Shown in pieces: positions 1-6,206 of a DNA stretch of 6,207 nucleotides. Within the stretch, counting starts at the first letter, position 1. Every line of letters begins with the position of its first letter. Location of the stretch: the NCBI GenBank assembly GCA_017885175.1, contig JAFNGP010000078.1, positions 1-6,207 on the forward strand. Reading direction: 5' to 3'. A program made the translations under genes and the position numbers. Below the pieces are notes generated by a model. It saw nothing but the letters and a program-made list of their open reading frames with translations, was not told the DNA's origin and searched no databases. Origin of the DNA: a bacterium (GTDB lineage Bacteria; Krumholzibacteriota; Krumholzibacteriia; Krumholzibacteriales; Krumholzibacteriaceae).

Positions 1-2
1 TC

Positions 3-290
3 GTCGCCGAAGCCGGCATCATCGAAAGCATGAACCAGAAGCTCAGGACGGCGGACAAGGCCCTCAAGAAACGAATCGTCCGCATTCTCGGAGAGGCGCG
101 CGTGGCGGAAGCCGCGGGGCCGCTGCTCGAGCTGCTCCACGAGACTTCCGAATGGTCTCTCAGGGCGCGGATCATCGAGAGCCTCGGCAGAGTCGGCGCG
201 AAGGAGGCGATCCCGCATCTCGTCGGGCATCTCCGGGACGAAGAGACCTGGGTGCGGAAGGCCACCGTCGACGCCCTCGGGCGACTCTAG
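3..290 (+). CDS. HEAT-repeat protein, 5'-partial fragment ending at an in-frame amber codon
   Basis: This is the upstream visible part of a HEAT-repeat (PBS-lyase-like, HEAT_2-type) protein. The frame is open from the left edge, so the true start lies outside the window; the ATG at 30 has no convincing ribosome site and sits inside repeat sequence. About 95 codons are visible. They form repeated helix pairs with the usual HEAT signature: a Leu-rich helix A, an Asp/Glu turn, then a V-R-x-A-x-x-A-L-G-x-L helix B. The clearest copy starts at AIPHLVGHLRDEE and ends in VDALGRL just before the stop. HEAT repeats make curved solenoids that bind other proteins and have no catalytic residues of their own. 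The TAG at 288-290 is followed in the same frame by another typical HEAT unit, so this is most likely one gene with the segment ending at 2384, interrupted by a point change. Signal peptide and localisation cannot be judged without the N-terminus. Confidence 0.75.
   Translation, partial: VAEAGIIESMNQKLRTADKALKKRIVRILGEARVAEAAGPLLELLHETSEWSLRARIIESLGRVGAKEAIPHLVGHLRDEETWVRKATVDALGRL
288..290 (+). other. In-frame TAG interrupting the HEAT-repeat gene
   Basis: A single TAG lies in the linker between two HEAT units, after VDALGRL and before AFDITDDIALILDDPSP. The 57 sense codons from 291 to 461 contain no stop and no ATG, GTG or TTG in frame, and they encode a normal HEAT unit, so the downstream piece has no natural start that would include them. 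One base change from GAG, AAG, CAG, TCG, TTG, TGG, TAC or TAT would produce TAG. The neighbouring genes ending at 3922 and 4718 both use TAG as their terminator at plausible protein ends, which argues against general amber reassignment. The options are a real nonsense mutation, a sequencing or assembly error, or readthrough. Confidence 0.85.
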
Positions 291-461
291 GCGTTCGATA
301 TCACCGACGATATCGCGCTCATTCTCGACGATCCAAGTCCGCTCGCGCGGGAAGCGGCCCTCGAAGCCCTCCTGCAGCTGAAGCGCGCGCGGCACCGCGA
401 GAAGATCGCGCGGCTCCTCATCGCCCCTACGTCCCGGGTCAAACAAACCGCGATACGAGTC

Positions 462-2384
462 ATGCGGGAGCTCGACCTCCCGCTGAACGAAGAAACGGCC
501 GCCGCCCTCCTCACCGACTCGTCCGAAGAGGTGCAGGGCGAAACGATAAGATATTTCGCCCGCTCGCTCGACGCGCGCCGGGCCGCGGATATCGTGCGCC
601 TCGTGCCCCACGGCTCGCCCTCGCTCATCAAGGAGATCCTCGCGTATTTCGAAGCGGTGCCCGCAACCGGCATGCGAATTCTCGCCGGATCGGCCGCCAT
701 CGCCGGGCTTCGTCCGGAGGCGCTCGGCGCCCTCATCGAGATAGCCTCGCGCATCAAAGAGAAGGAAGCTCATGATTTCATCGCCCGCTTCGCCGGCAGC
801 GCCGATCCGTCCATTAGGGAAAAAGCCCTCACCGCGCTCGCGCGTTTCGGAACGGAAGGGAACGAAGGCACGCTCGAGAAAGGCCTTTCCGACCCCGCCG
901 CGCAGGTGAGGATAGCCGCGCTCGCGCGCATCGCGGCGGACCCCCGGCGCGAGCTCATCGAAGCCGCGCTGGCACTCGCGACCGATCCCGACGAGGACGT
1001 GCGCACGGCGCTGGCGCTCGCGCTCGGCGCAGCCGGGCTGAAGGAGTTCGCGCCGCGGGCGAGCCGAATGCTGAACGACTCGTCCATAAAGGTCGGCGCC
1101 GGCGCCCTCATCAGTCTCGCCGCGTTCGACGACGCTTCGTTCCTCGAGACCATCCGGGCCCGCTGGAGCCTGGCGCAGATAAAGACCGCCATCCATGCCG
1201 CGCGGAACGACTCCCGATTCGCTTCGGTCCTGGAGCTCATCGACCGCAACGCCGTACGATCGAACAACCTCGAAGTGGCGTTCATTCTCGCCGAAAACGA
1301 ACGGGACTTCACCCTGGAGCTCATCGGGAAGATCAAGAAATCGCACGATCCGCAGGTGCGGCTCAAGGCGATAGAGATCCTCGCGCTGCTCCCGACAGGG
1401 GAATTCCTCACATCGCTCCTGGGAATCATGAAACGCGACCCTCTCGCGGAATTGCGCGTCCGGGCGATGGAGATCGTTTCCATGACCGGGAGGGAAGACG
1501 AAACGATATCGGCCGTTTCTTCGATGCTCGTCGATCCGTCGCCCGCCGTCCGGACACGAGCAGCCGAAATTCTCGGAGGCCGCAGCACACCCCAGGCTCT
1601 CGAAGCCCTCTTCCACGTGCTCGACACCTCGGACAGGAAATTCCGGGAAGTGGTGACGACGTCCCTCTCCGCTATCCTGGCCGACAGTCCGGAGAAATTC
1701 GGCGAGCTCCTCAAGAGTATCCCCGAAACGAAGACCCGAAAGCTGGGCATGACCTGGCTCATGGGCAAAACAAGGAGGCGCGGCGCCATGAGATTTCTCG
1801 TCAATCTCATGGAAGACGACGATCCCGAGGTTCGGGCCGCGGCCGTCGGGGCGCTCGCAAAATTCAAGCGCAAGACGCTTCTCGTTCATTTCGAGAAGCT
1901 CATCTACGATCCAAGCGAACGGGTCAGGGCCGCGACGGTCAACGCCATCGCCGCGATCGGCGGCGCGGCGGCATACGATCTGTGCGCAAGAGCCGTCGAA
2001 GACATCGACGAATTCGTCCGGCGAAGGGCCGCGCTCGGCCTCGCGCGGATCGACGAAAGAAGAGCTCTCGCCGCACTCGGGGAAAAAGTCGCGTCGATCC
2101 CCGATCTCGGCTCCTGCGTGAAAGGCCTCCTCTTTGCCGCGGGCGCCTCCTACGACAGATCGGTTCACGGCGATCCGATCGCCCGGAGCATCGTCGCCGA
2201 GCTTTGTCCCGAGGAAGAGATGCGGCACGCCTTTCACAAATCTCCCGACAAGAAAAGGAGACTTCACGCGCTGCGCGTGCTCGAGCTCGCCGACCCCGGC
2301 AGCGCCGCCTCGCTGGCGGAGCTCGCCCTCAAGGATCCTTCGGTCGAAATCAGGGAAGAAGCGCAGACGTACGCCGGACGATAA
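462..2384 (+). CDS. HEAT-repeat scaffold protein, C-terminal part downstream of the in-frame amber
   Basis: This 640-residue segment is built almost wholly of degenerate HEAT / PBS-lyase-like repeats of about 30-35 residues. Helix-B signatures are clear around residues 115-130 (DPSIREKALTALARFG), 144-160, 175-192, 296-310, 358-373, 453-468, 483-500, 516-530 and 625-640. No transmembrane helix or enzymatic motif is visible. The family forms protein-binding solenoids. Position 462 is only the first ATG after the amber codon and has no Shine-Dalgarno sequence; HEAT homology runs in frame back to 291 and across the TAG to the left edge, so the intact product would exceed 790 residues. It ends two bases before the glycosyltransferase start, implying one transcript and translational coupling. 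I infer a scaffold or regulatory role in polysaccharide synthesis or export, analogous to the TPR solenoids of BcsC and PgaA. Whether it is cytoplasmic or periplasmic is undecidable here. Confidence 0.8.
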   Translation: MRELDLPLNEETAAALLTDSSEEVQGETIRYFARSLDARRAADIVRLVPHGSPSLIKEILAYFEAVPATGMRILAGSAAIAGLRPEALGALIEIASRIKEKEAHDFIARFAGSADPSIREKALTALARFGTEGNEGTLEKGLSDPAAQVRIAALARIAADPRRELIEAALALATDPDEDVRTALALALGAAGLKEFAPRASRMLNDSSIKVGAGALISLAAFDDASFLETIRARWSLAQIKTAIHAARNDSRFASVLELIDRNAVRSNNLEVAFILAENERDFTLELIGKIKKSHDPQVRLKAIEILALLPTGEFLTSLLGIMKRDPLAELRVRAMEIVSMTGREDETISAVSSMLVDPSPAVRTRAAEILGGRSTPQALEALFHVLDTSDRKFREVVTTSLSAILADSPEKFGELLKSIPETKTRKLGMTWLMGKTRRRGAMRFLVNLMEDDDPEVRAAAVGALAKFKRKTLLVHFEKLIYDPSERVRAATVNAIAAIGGAAAYDLCARAVEDIDEFVRRRAALGLARIDERRALAALGEKVASIPDLGSCVKGLLFAAGASYDRSVHGDPIARSIVAELCPEEEMRHAFHKSPDKKRRLHALRVLELADPGSAASLAELALKDPSVEIREEAQTYAGR

Positions 2385-2386
2385 CT

Positions 2387-3922
2387 ATGGCACATTTCGA
2401 AATCATCTATCGAATCCTCGAAATCTTCTTCATTCTCTATTTCCTCGTCTATAACTCGCTCAACCTGTTCTTCCTCTTCGTTTCGTTCCGCGATATCCGC
2501 CGCAGAACGATCTGCAAGGGATTCGAGGACCTCGACGTCGCCCTGGCATCTCCCCTGACGCCCCCTCTCTCGATCATCGTCCCCGCGTTCAACGAAGAGA
2601 AGATCATCGCCGATTCCGTGAGAACGTTCCTGAACCTCGATTTTCCCATGCTCGAAGTGATCGTCGTGAACGACGGCTCCACCGACGCGACCCTCGAGGT
2701 TCTCAAAAAGACCTTCGACATGCGGCGGATCGACATCGACTATCTCGATCGCATCGCGACGCAGCCCGCGAAAGGCTTCTACGAGGCGAAGGGCGCGCTT
2801 CCCGCGCATATATCGCGGTTCATCGTGATCGACAAGGATAACGGAGGGCGCGCCGATTCGGTTAACGCGGGCATCAACGCCTCCCGCTGTCCCTATTTCC
2901 TGTCCATCGACGCGGATTCGATCCTCGACGAAACGGCGCTTCTCCAGACGTTTCGGGCGGTGCTCCAGAACCCCGATATCGTCGGCATCGGCGGCCAGAT
3001 CGCCATTATCAACGGATGCAAGCTGCAGGGCTCCAGGGTCGTCGAGAGAGGAATGCCGAAAAGCAGTCTCGCCCGATTCCAGGTCGTGGAATACATCAGG
3101 TCGTTCGCCGTCGGGAGAATCGCGTTCACGAAGTACAACGCGCTCATCCTGATATCCGGCGCGTTCGGCATCTTCCAGAAGGAATTCATTCAGAAGATCG
3201 GCGGATACCTTACGCAGTTTCTCGAGTCGAAGATCGTCCGCGAGTTCGGCGGGGTGAAGGAAGGAACGGTATGCGAGGACATCGAGCTGACCGTTCGCCT
3301 GCAGAGATACATCCGCGAGAAGAAGCTCTCCAAGAAGATCGCATTCGCGCCGCACCCGCTCTGCTGGACGGAAGTGCCCGAAACGCTCTCGAGTCTTTCG
3401 AAACAGCGCAATCGCTGGCAGCGGGGACTCATCGAAACACTGCGGTATCACCGCAAAATGTTCTTCAACAAGACCTACGGCGTCGTCGGTCTTTTCTCGT
3501 TTCCGTACTACGTCATTTTCGAGCTCCTCGGCGCTCCGATCGAGTTTCTCGGATATCTCTGTCTGCCCGTGCTGTTCTTCCTCGATGATTTCAACTTCAC
3601 GTACTGCATCCTCTTTTTCGCCTTCTCCGTTCTCTACGGAGTCTTTCTCTCGGTCGGCGCGGTGATCGTCGCCGCGTGGCCCGTGAGGACTTCCGAGACC
3701 GACGTCTCCGGGTCGTCACTCCTCTATTTCGAGAAGCCGAAGGACCTGGCGATTCTGCTTCTGTACGCGGTTCTGGAAAACTTCGGATACCGGCAGCTGA
3801 CCGTATGGTGGAGAATCCGCGGCACCGTCGACTACTTCAGGGGAAAGCACGGCTGGGACAAGTTCGAAAGAAAAGGGTTCGAAACGCAGGACGGGGGCGC
3901 ATATGTCAACGCGGCCACGTAG
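2387..3922 (+). CDS. Membrane-bound processive family-2 glycosyltransferase (polysaccharide synthase, BcsA/PgaC-like)
   Basis: This 511-residue enzyme is expected to polymerise a sugar from a nucleotide-sugar donor at the inner membrane. An N-terminal membrane helix (about 8-34) precedes a GT-A domain with VPAFNEE (65-71), NDGSTD (95-100), KDNGGRADSVNAG (150-162), the metal-binding DAD (175-177), the catalytic-base ED (297-298) and QRNRWQRG (340-347). The last is the Q-x-x-R-W acceptor motif of processive synthases such as BcsA, PgaC and NodC. Hydrophobic segments at about 366-398, 404-431 and 453-467 form the C-terminal membrane part, followed by a basic tail. No PilZ c-di-GMP domain is present, unlike BcsA. 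All catalytic residues are intact. The ATG at 2387 is chosen because it follows the HEAT stop by two bases and gives the full N-terminal helix; the frame is open further upstream but only as a shadow of the HEAT gene. The ribosome site is weak (GGA), consistent with coupled translation. The polymer cannot be predicted. Confidence 0.93.
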   Translation: MAHFEIIYRILEIFFILYFLVYNSLNLFFLFVSFRDIRRRTICKGFEDLDVALASPLTPPLSIIVPAFNEEKIIADSVRTFLNLDFPMLEVIVVNDGSTDATLEVLKKTFDMRRIDIDYLDRIATQPAKGFYEAKGALPAHISRFIVIDKDNGGRADSVNAGINASRCPYFLSIDADSILDETALLQTFRAVLQNPDIVGIGGQIAIINGCKLQGSRVVERGMPKSSLARFQVVEYIRSFAVGRIAFTKYNALILISGAFGIFQKEFIQKIGGYLTQFLESKIVREFGGVKEGTVCEDIELTVRLQRYIREKKLSKKIAFAPHPLCWTEVPETLSSLSKQRNRWQRGLIETLRYHRKMFFNKTYGVVGLFSFPYYVIFELLGAPIEFLGYLCLPVLFFLDDFNFTYCILFFAFSVLYGVFLSVGAVIVAAWPVRTSETDVSGSSLLYFEKPKDLAILLLYAVLENFGYRQLTVWWRIRGTVDYFRGKHGWDKFERKGFETQDGGAYVNAAT

Positions 3923-4718
3923 CATCGCGGAAAAGGTTGTCGTTTGCGCCGCGACGATCTCGATCGCGCTCGGCGCGCTCTTCCGCGCGTCGGCGGCCGA
4001 GCCGGTCGTTCGCCCGCGCGAATCCTACTCCGGCTGCTATTTCCTCGACATGGGAGCGCGCGGGAACGGCCGGAACGCGTACGCGGGAATCCGCTATCGT
4101 CCGGACGGACGCTCGCTCGTCTACCTGCAGGGGGACTACCTCGCCCGCTTCGAGAGACAGGAGACCAAGCTGCTCGGCGGAGGGTCCGTCAAATTCGCCC
4201 GCACCTGGAATTGCGCGGCGGAGATATCCGTTTCGCCCGGCGCGGAGATGTATCCGACCGCGGCCGCGTGGATAGAGATCGGGAAGGTGGCGGCGAGATC
4301 CCTCGTCGTCTACGGCCGGGTCAACCATTCGATGTACCGGAACTCCACTCTGTCCGGGATATCGCTCGCGGGCGAATACTATCCGCCGCGATGCAACTGC
4401 GCCGTCATATCGCGAGTCGCCTTGTCGACGAACGATTTCGGAGTCGCAAAACGATCGGCGGACGCGGGCGGGCTCCTGAAGATTATCTGGTTCGTCGGCG
4501 AGCGATCGAGAGCCTTCGTCTACGGCGCCGTCGGGAACGAATCGTATCGCCTGGAGCTCGTCGAGAGGACCGGCAACTTGTACGCGAATACCGTCGGAGC
4601 CGGTTGCGACTATTATCCCCGGCCGGCGCTGAAGGTTTCCCCGAGTCTCGAATACCAGGACAGGGAGCGCGGTCCGCGGTTCCTGCAATTCGGACTCGAG
4701 ATAGGGGTTCTCTGGTAG
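3903..4718 (+). CDS. YaiO-like outer-membrane beta-barrel protein
   Basis: This 271-residue precursor has a Sec-type signal peptide: basic N-terminus, hydrophobic core at about 12-27 and likely cleavage after ASAA at residue 32. The mature part of about 240 residues has alternating hydrophobic/polar beta-strands rich in Tyr, Gly and Arg. Strand-like segments include LLGGGSVKFARTW (90-102), SLVVYGRVNHSMYRNS (133-148) and the final LQFGLEIGVLW, which ends in the terminal aromatic residue expected of a BAM-assembled barrel. The pattern, including the S-P-G-A-E-x-Y-P segment near 111-118, resembles the YaiO family; E. coli yaiO lies near the glycosyltransferase gene yaiP. The start overlaps the glycosyltransferase end by 20 bases with an AGGA-like site at 3888-3891, indicating an operon. 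By context it could be the outer-membrane pore for the polymer. Five cysteines in the mature part (45, 104, 164, 166, 235) are unusual for a barrel. Family assignment was made by eye. Confidence 0.78.
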   Translation: MSTRPRSIAEKVVVCAATISIALGALFRASAAEPVVRPRESYSGCYFLDMGARGNGRNAYAGIRYRPDGRSLVYLQGDYLARFERQETKLLGGGSVKFARTWNCAAEISVSPGAEMYPTAAAWIEIGKVAARSLVVYGRVNHSMYRNSTLSGISLAGEYYPPRCNCAVISRVALSTNDFGVAKRSADAGGLLKIIWFVGERSRAFVYGAVGNESYRLELVERTGNLYANTVGAGCDYYPRPALKVSPSLEYQDRERGPRFLQFGLEIGVLW

Positions 4719-4735
4719 GCGAGCCCTTTCCCCAT

Positions 4736-5275
4736 TCACTCGATCAGCAAGAAGGCGTACCGGTTCATCGCCCTGGAATAATCGGGCAGAACCTCGATCG
4801 GGTAGCCGCACTGCCTGGCCGTCGAGAACACGTCCACGGCCAACGCCTCGGGCGCGGGCCGCGCCGATTTCGCCTGTTTGCATTCCGCTCTCACGAGCGC
4901 GCAGTCGCCGCAGAGGTGGCAGGAGTCCATGAAAAGAAGGAAGGCCTTCGGATAGCCCGAGAGGAACACCTCGCGTTCGAGCTTGAGAAGGGAGCCGTTG
5001 ATCCTGGCCGCCCAGGGCCTTCGCTCTTCGGGCTTCTTCGCCTTCTTCTCGAAATGGAATATCGCGGCGGCGCGGTACTCGCCGAAGAACTCCCGGCACT
5101 CCGGAACGGACGGAACGTTGGGAGGACAGCAGGCGTTCCTGCCGTACGAGGAGCAACCGAAGGCGCACTTCATGCGCACCCATTGCGCGATGACGATCTT
5201 CCCCGGCTCGATCAATTTGAAATCATCGAAACCGTGCTTCGCGAACATCGCCTCAAGCTTCCTGTACGTTTTCAT
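4736..5275 (-). CDS. DUF2284 cysteine-rich, probable metal/Fe-S-binding protein
   Basis: This 179-residue protein matches the DUF2284 family of predicted metal-binding proteins (PF10050), whose function is not established. Visible hallmarks are an N-terminal cluster C37-x3-C41 followed by C49-C50-P-P-N and C60, then a ferredoxin-like C119-x2-C122-x2-C125-x6-C132. After it comes the family-typical ARPAPEALAVDVF stretch and a final G-Y-P-I-E-V segment with C156. The Cys arrangement suggests at least one 4Fe-4S cluster. No signal peptide or membrane helix is seen, so it is probably cytoplasmic. The ATG at 5275 is supported by a good upstream AAAGGAAA site at 5282-5289. It is the last gene of the - strand group, 47 bases after the HXXEE gene, with a hairpin in between. 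It converges on the barrel gene with 17 bases between them. The family is frequent in anaerobes; a redox or metal-sensing role is only a guess. Confidence 0.88.
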   Translation of the reverse strand: MKTYRKLEAMFAKHGFDDFKLIEPGKIVIAQWVRMKCAFGCSSYGRNACCPPNVPSVPECREFFGEYRAAAIFHFEKKAKKPEERRPWAARINGSLLKLEREVFLSGYPKAFLLFMDSCHLCGDCALVRAECKQAKSARPAPEALAVDVFSTARQCGYPIEVLPDYSRAMNRYAFLLIE

Positions 5276-5281
5276 TTTGCG

Positions 5282-5289
5282 TTTCCTTT
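5282..5289 (-). promoter_or_regulatory. Ribosome binding site of the DUF2284 gene
   Basis: Read on the - strand, AAAGGAAA lies six bases upstream of the ATG at 5275 and fixes that start. It is directly preceded by the base of a GC-rich hairpin (5292-5315), so access of ribosomes could depend on that fold. Confidence 0.6.
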
Positions 5290-5291
5290 AT

Positions 5292-5315
5292 AGCGCCGCC
5301 GCAACGGCGGGCGCT
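5292..5315 (-). other. GC-rich hairpin between the HXXEE and DUF2284 genes
   Basis: An inverted repeat: on the + strand AGCGCC-GCCG, loop CAA, then CGGC-(G)-GGCGCT, giving ten base pairs with one bulged G at 5309 and a three-base loop. In - strand transcripts it lies between the stop of the HXXEE gene and the ribosome site of the DUF2284 gene. No T-run follows on either strand, so it does not look like a standard intrinsic terminator. It could be a weak or processing hairpin that sets the relative expression of the two genes, or mere GC-rich coincidence. Confidence 0.45.
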
Positions 5316-5322
5316 GCCGCGG

Positions 5323-5811
5323 TCACAGCCCGGGCGCGCCGAACACGACCCACAACACGGCCGCGTGAATCACGAACCCGACGGCAACCGCCGCCCGGAA
5401 GACCCCCGGCCTCACGAGGCGCCGCGCGCGGAACAGAAGAACCGCGCCGAGCGGAATGTAGAACGCGAGCCCCGTCCACACGCCCGGAACATAGTACCGC
5501 GTCGCCACGCTCGCCGCAACGTGACAGACGCCGTTCACGAGGAGAATGGTTCCGGCGCTCGCGAGCGCCCAGCGCCACGACGGCCGTCTCCGCGCGCCCC
5601 CTGCGGCGACCGCGAGGATCGCGCAGCCGACGAGGTTCACGCCGAGGAATCCCGCCATCGAGAGCCGGAGACCGCCCCGTTCGATCATCCATTCAACGAG
5701 GCCCCGCCCCCCGTACGCCTCCTCTATCACGTGGAGCGCATACGCAACGGGGAGCGCCCAGATCCATCGCCCGACGGGCGCGTCCCGACGTGCGGCGTTT
5801 TCGTGGTTCAT
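5323..5811 (-). CDS. HXXEE-family integral membrane protein of unknown function
   Basis: This 162-residue protein carries the three motifs I associate with the HXXEE family (PF13787): H27-V-I-E30-E31 near the N-terminus, N93-x3-H97 in the middle, and R105-Y-Y-V-P109-G110. Conserved polar residues inside hydrophobic helices suggest a membrane enzyme or a metal site, but the family's function is unknown to me. About five hydrophobic segments are visible (roughly 16-30, 50-70, 81-101, 112-128 and 137-157), with an additional His at 149. The length is normal for the family. The start ATG at 5811 overlaps the stop of the upstream membrane-protein gene as ATGA and has an AGGAGG site at 5822-5827 with a ten-base spacer. 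The two genes should therefore be co-translated. No link with the neighbouring DUF2284 protein is evident beyond co-orientation. Confidence 0.85.
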   Translation of the reverse strand: MNHENAARRDAPVGRWIWALPVAYALHVIEEAYGGRGLVEWMIERGGLRLSMAGFLGVNLVGCAILAVAAGGARRRPSWRWALASAGTILLVNGVCHVAASVATRYYVPGVWTGLAFYIPLGAVLLFRARRLVRPGVFRAAVAVGFVIHAAVLWVVFGAPGL

Positions 5812-5827
5812 GGGAGCGCTTCCTCCT
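5808..5827 (-). promoter_or_regulatory. Translational-coupling junction (ATGA overlap with embedded AGGAGG)
   Basis: On the - strand the stop TGA of the upstream membrane protein (5810-5808) shares bases with the start ATG of the HXXEE gene (5811-5809). The AGGAGG ribosome site at 5827-5822 lies within the codons for the upstream protein's C-terminal Glu run. This supports stop-start coupling and fixes the HXXEE start. Confidence 0.7.
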
Positions 5828-6206
5828 CCCCGATCATGTACTGCAGGATGCCCCAGAAAAGAACCGCGGCGGCGAGCCCGGCGATCGCCCAGAACTGTAT
5901 GCGGTAGAAGGCGAACGGCTGGGCGAGAAATATGCTGACGAGTACGGCGCGGGCGAACATGCGATAAGCGGCGAGCCGCGACCGCCGGATACGTATCAGT
6001 CCGAGAACGACGAAGACGCCGACCGCGAGGTCGGAGACGAGCTCCCCCCAGCCCGCGAACGAGAGCTCGCTCCTGCGCTTGCCGGCGAGAACGACGATCC
6101 CCTGCACGAGCGCTACGAAACCGGTCGCGACGAACGCGGACACGACAAGCTTCGAGAACCAGCGCCGACGCAGGAGGTCGCGATAAAGCGACCGCACGCG
6201 GTTCTT
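5808..6206 (-). CDS. Small integral membrane protein, unknown function, probably 5'-partial
   Basis: I do not recognise a family. From the GTG at 6197 the product has 129 residues: a basic N-terminus with an R-R-R-W-F stretch, then four hydrophobic helices at about 17-39, 53-70, 79-97 and 102-123, and an acidic tail (EEEALP). Positive residues between helices (K40-R42, R69-R74) fit a cytoplasmic loop. The frame stays open through the last bases of the window, and no ribosome site is visible in the ten bases before the GTG, so the real start probably lies beyond the right edge; the coordinates given run to the edge. Its stop overlaps the start of the HXXEE gene, making the two an operon. A paired function in the membrane is plausible but unproven. 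Confidence 0.65.
   Translation of the reverse strand, partial: KNRVRSLYRDLLRRRWFSKLVVSAFVATGFVALVQGIVVLAGKRRSELSFAGWGELVSDLAVGVFVVLGLIRIRRSRLAAYRMFARAVLVSIFLAQPFAFYRIQFWAIAGLAAAVLFWGILQYMIGEEEALP

Noticed and set aside
288..290. Genome-wide reassignment of TAG to a sense codon
   Set aside because: TAG also closes the glycosyltransferase and barrel genes at expected protein ends, so a local mutation, error or special readthrough fits better.
770..1873. Long open frame on the - strand inside the HEAT gene (367 codons)
   Set aside because: It is Ser/Arg/Ala-rich low-complexity sequence without domain patterns, lies fully opposite a clear HEAT-repeat coding frame, and reflects scarcity of stops in GC-rich DNA.
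1982..2386. Possible 135-codon N-terminal extension of the glycosyltransferase
   Set aside because: The frame is open but the sequence is an Arg-rich shadow of the HEAT gene; the family starts with a membrane helix, matching the ATG at 2387.
2264..3451. Long open frame on the - strand opposite the glycosyltransferase (395 codons)
   Set aside because: Highly charged composition with no recognisable motifs, directly antisense to an enzyme frame with all catalytic motifs.
3906..5183. Long open frames on both strands across the barrel and DUF2284 genes (also 3944-5293 on the + strand)
   Set aside because: Arg/Gly-rich shadows that cross two convergent genes with clear family signatures; no ribosome sites or domain features.
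5292..5315. Intrinsic terminator for the HXXEE gene
   Set aside because: The stem is strong but no T-run follows in either direction; it is reported as a hairpin only.
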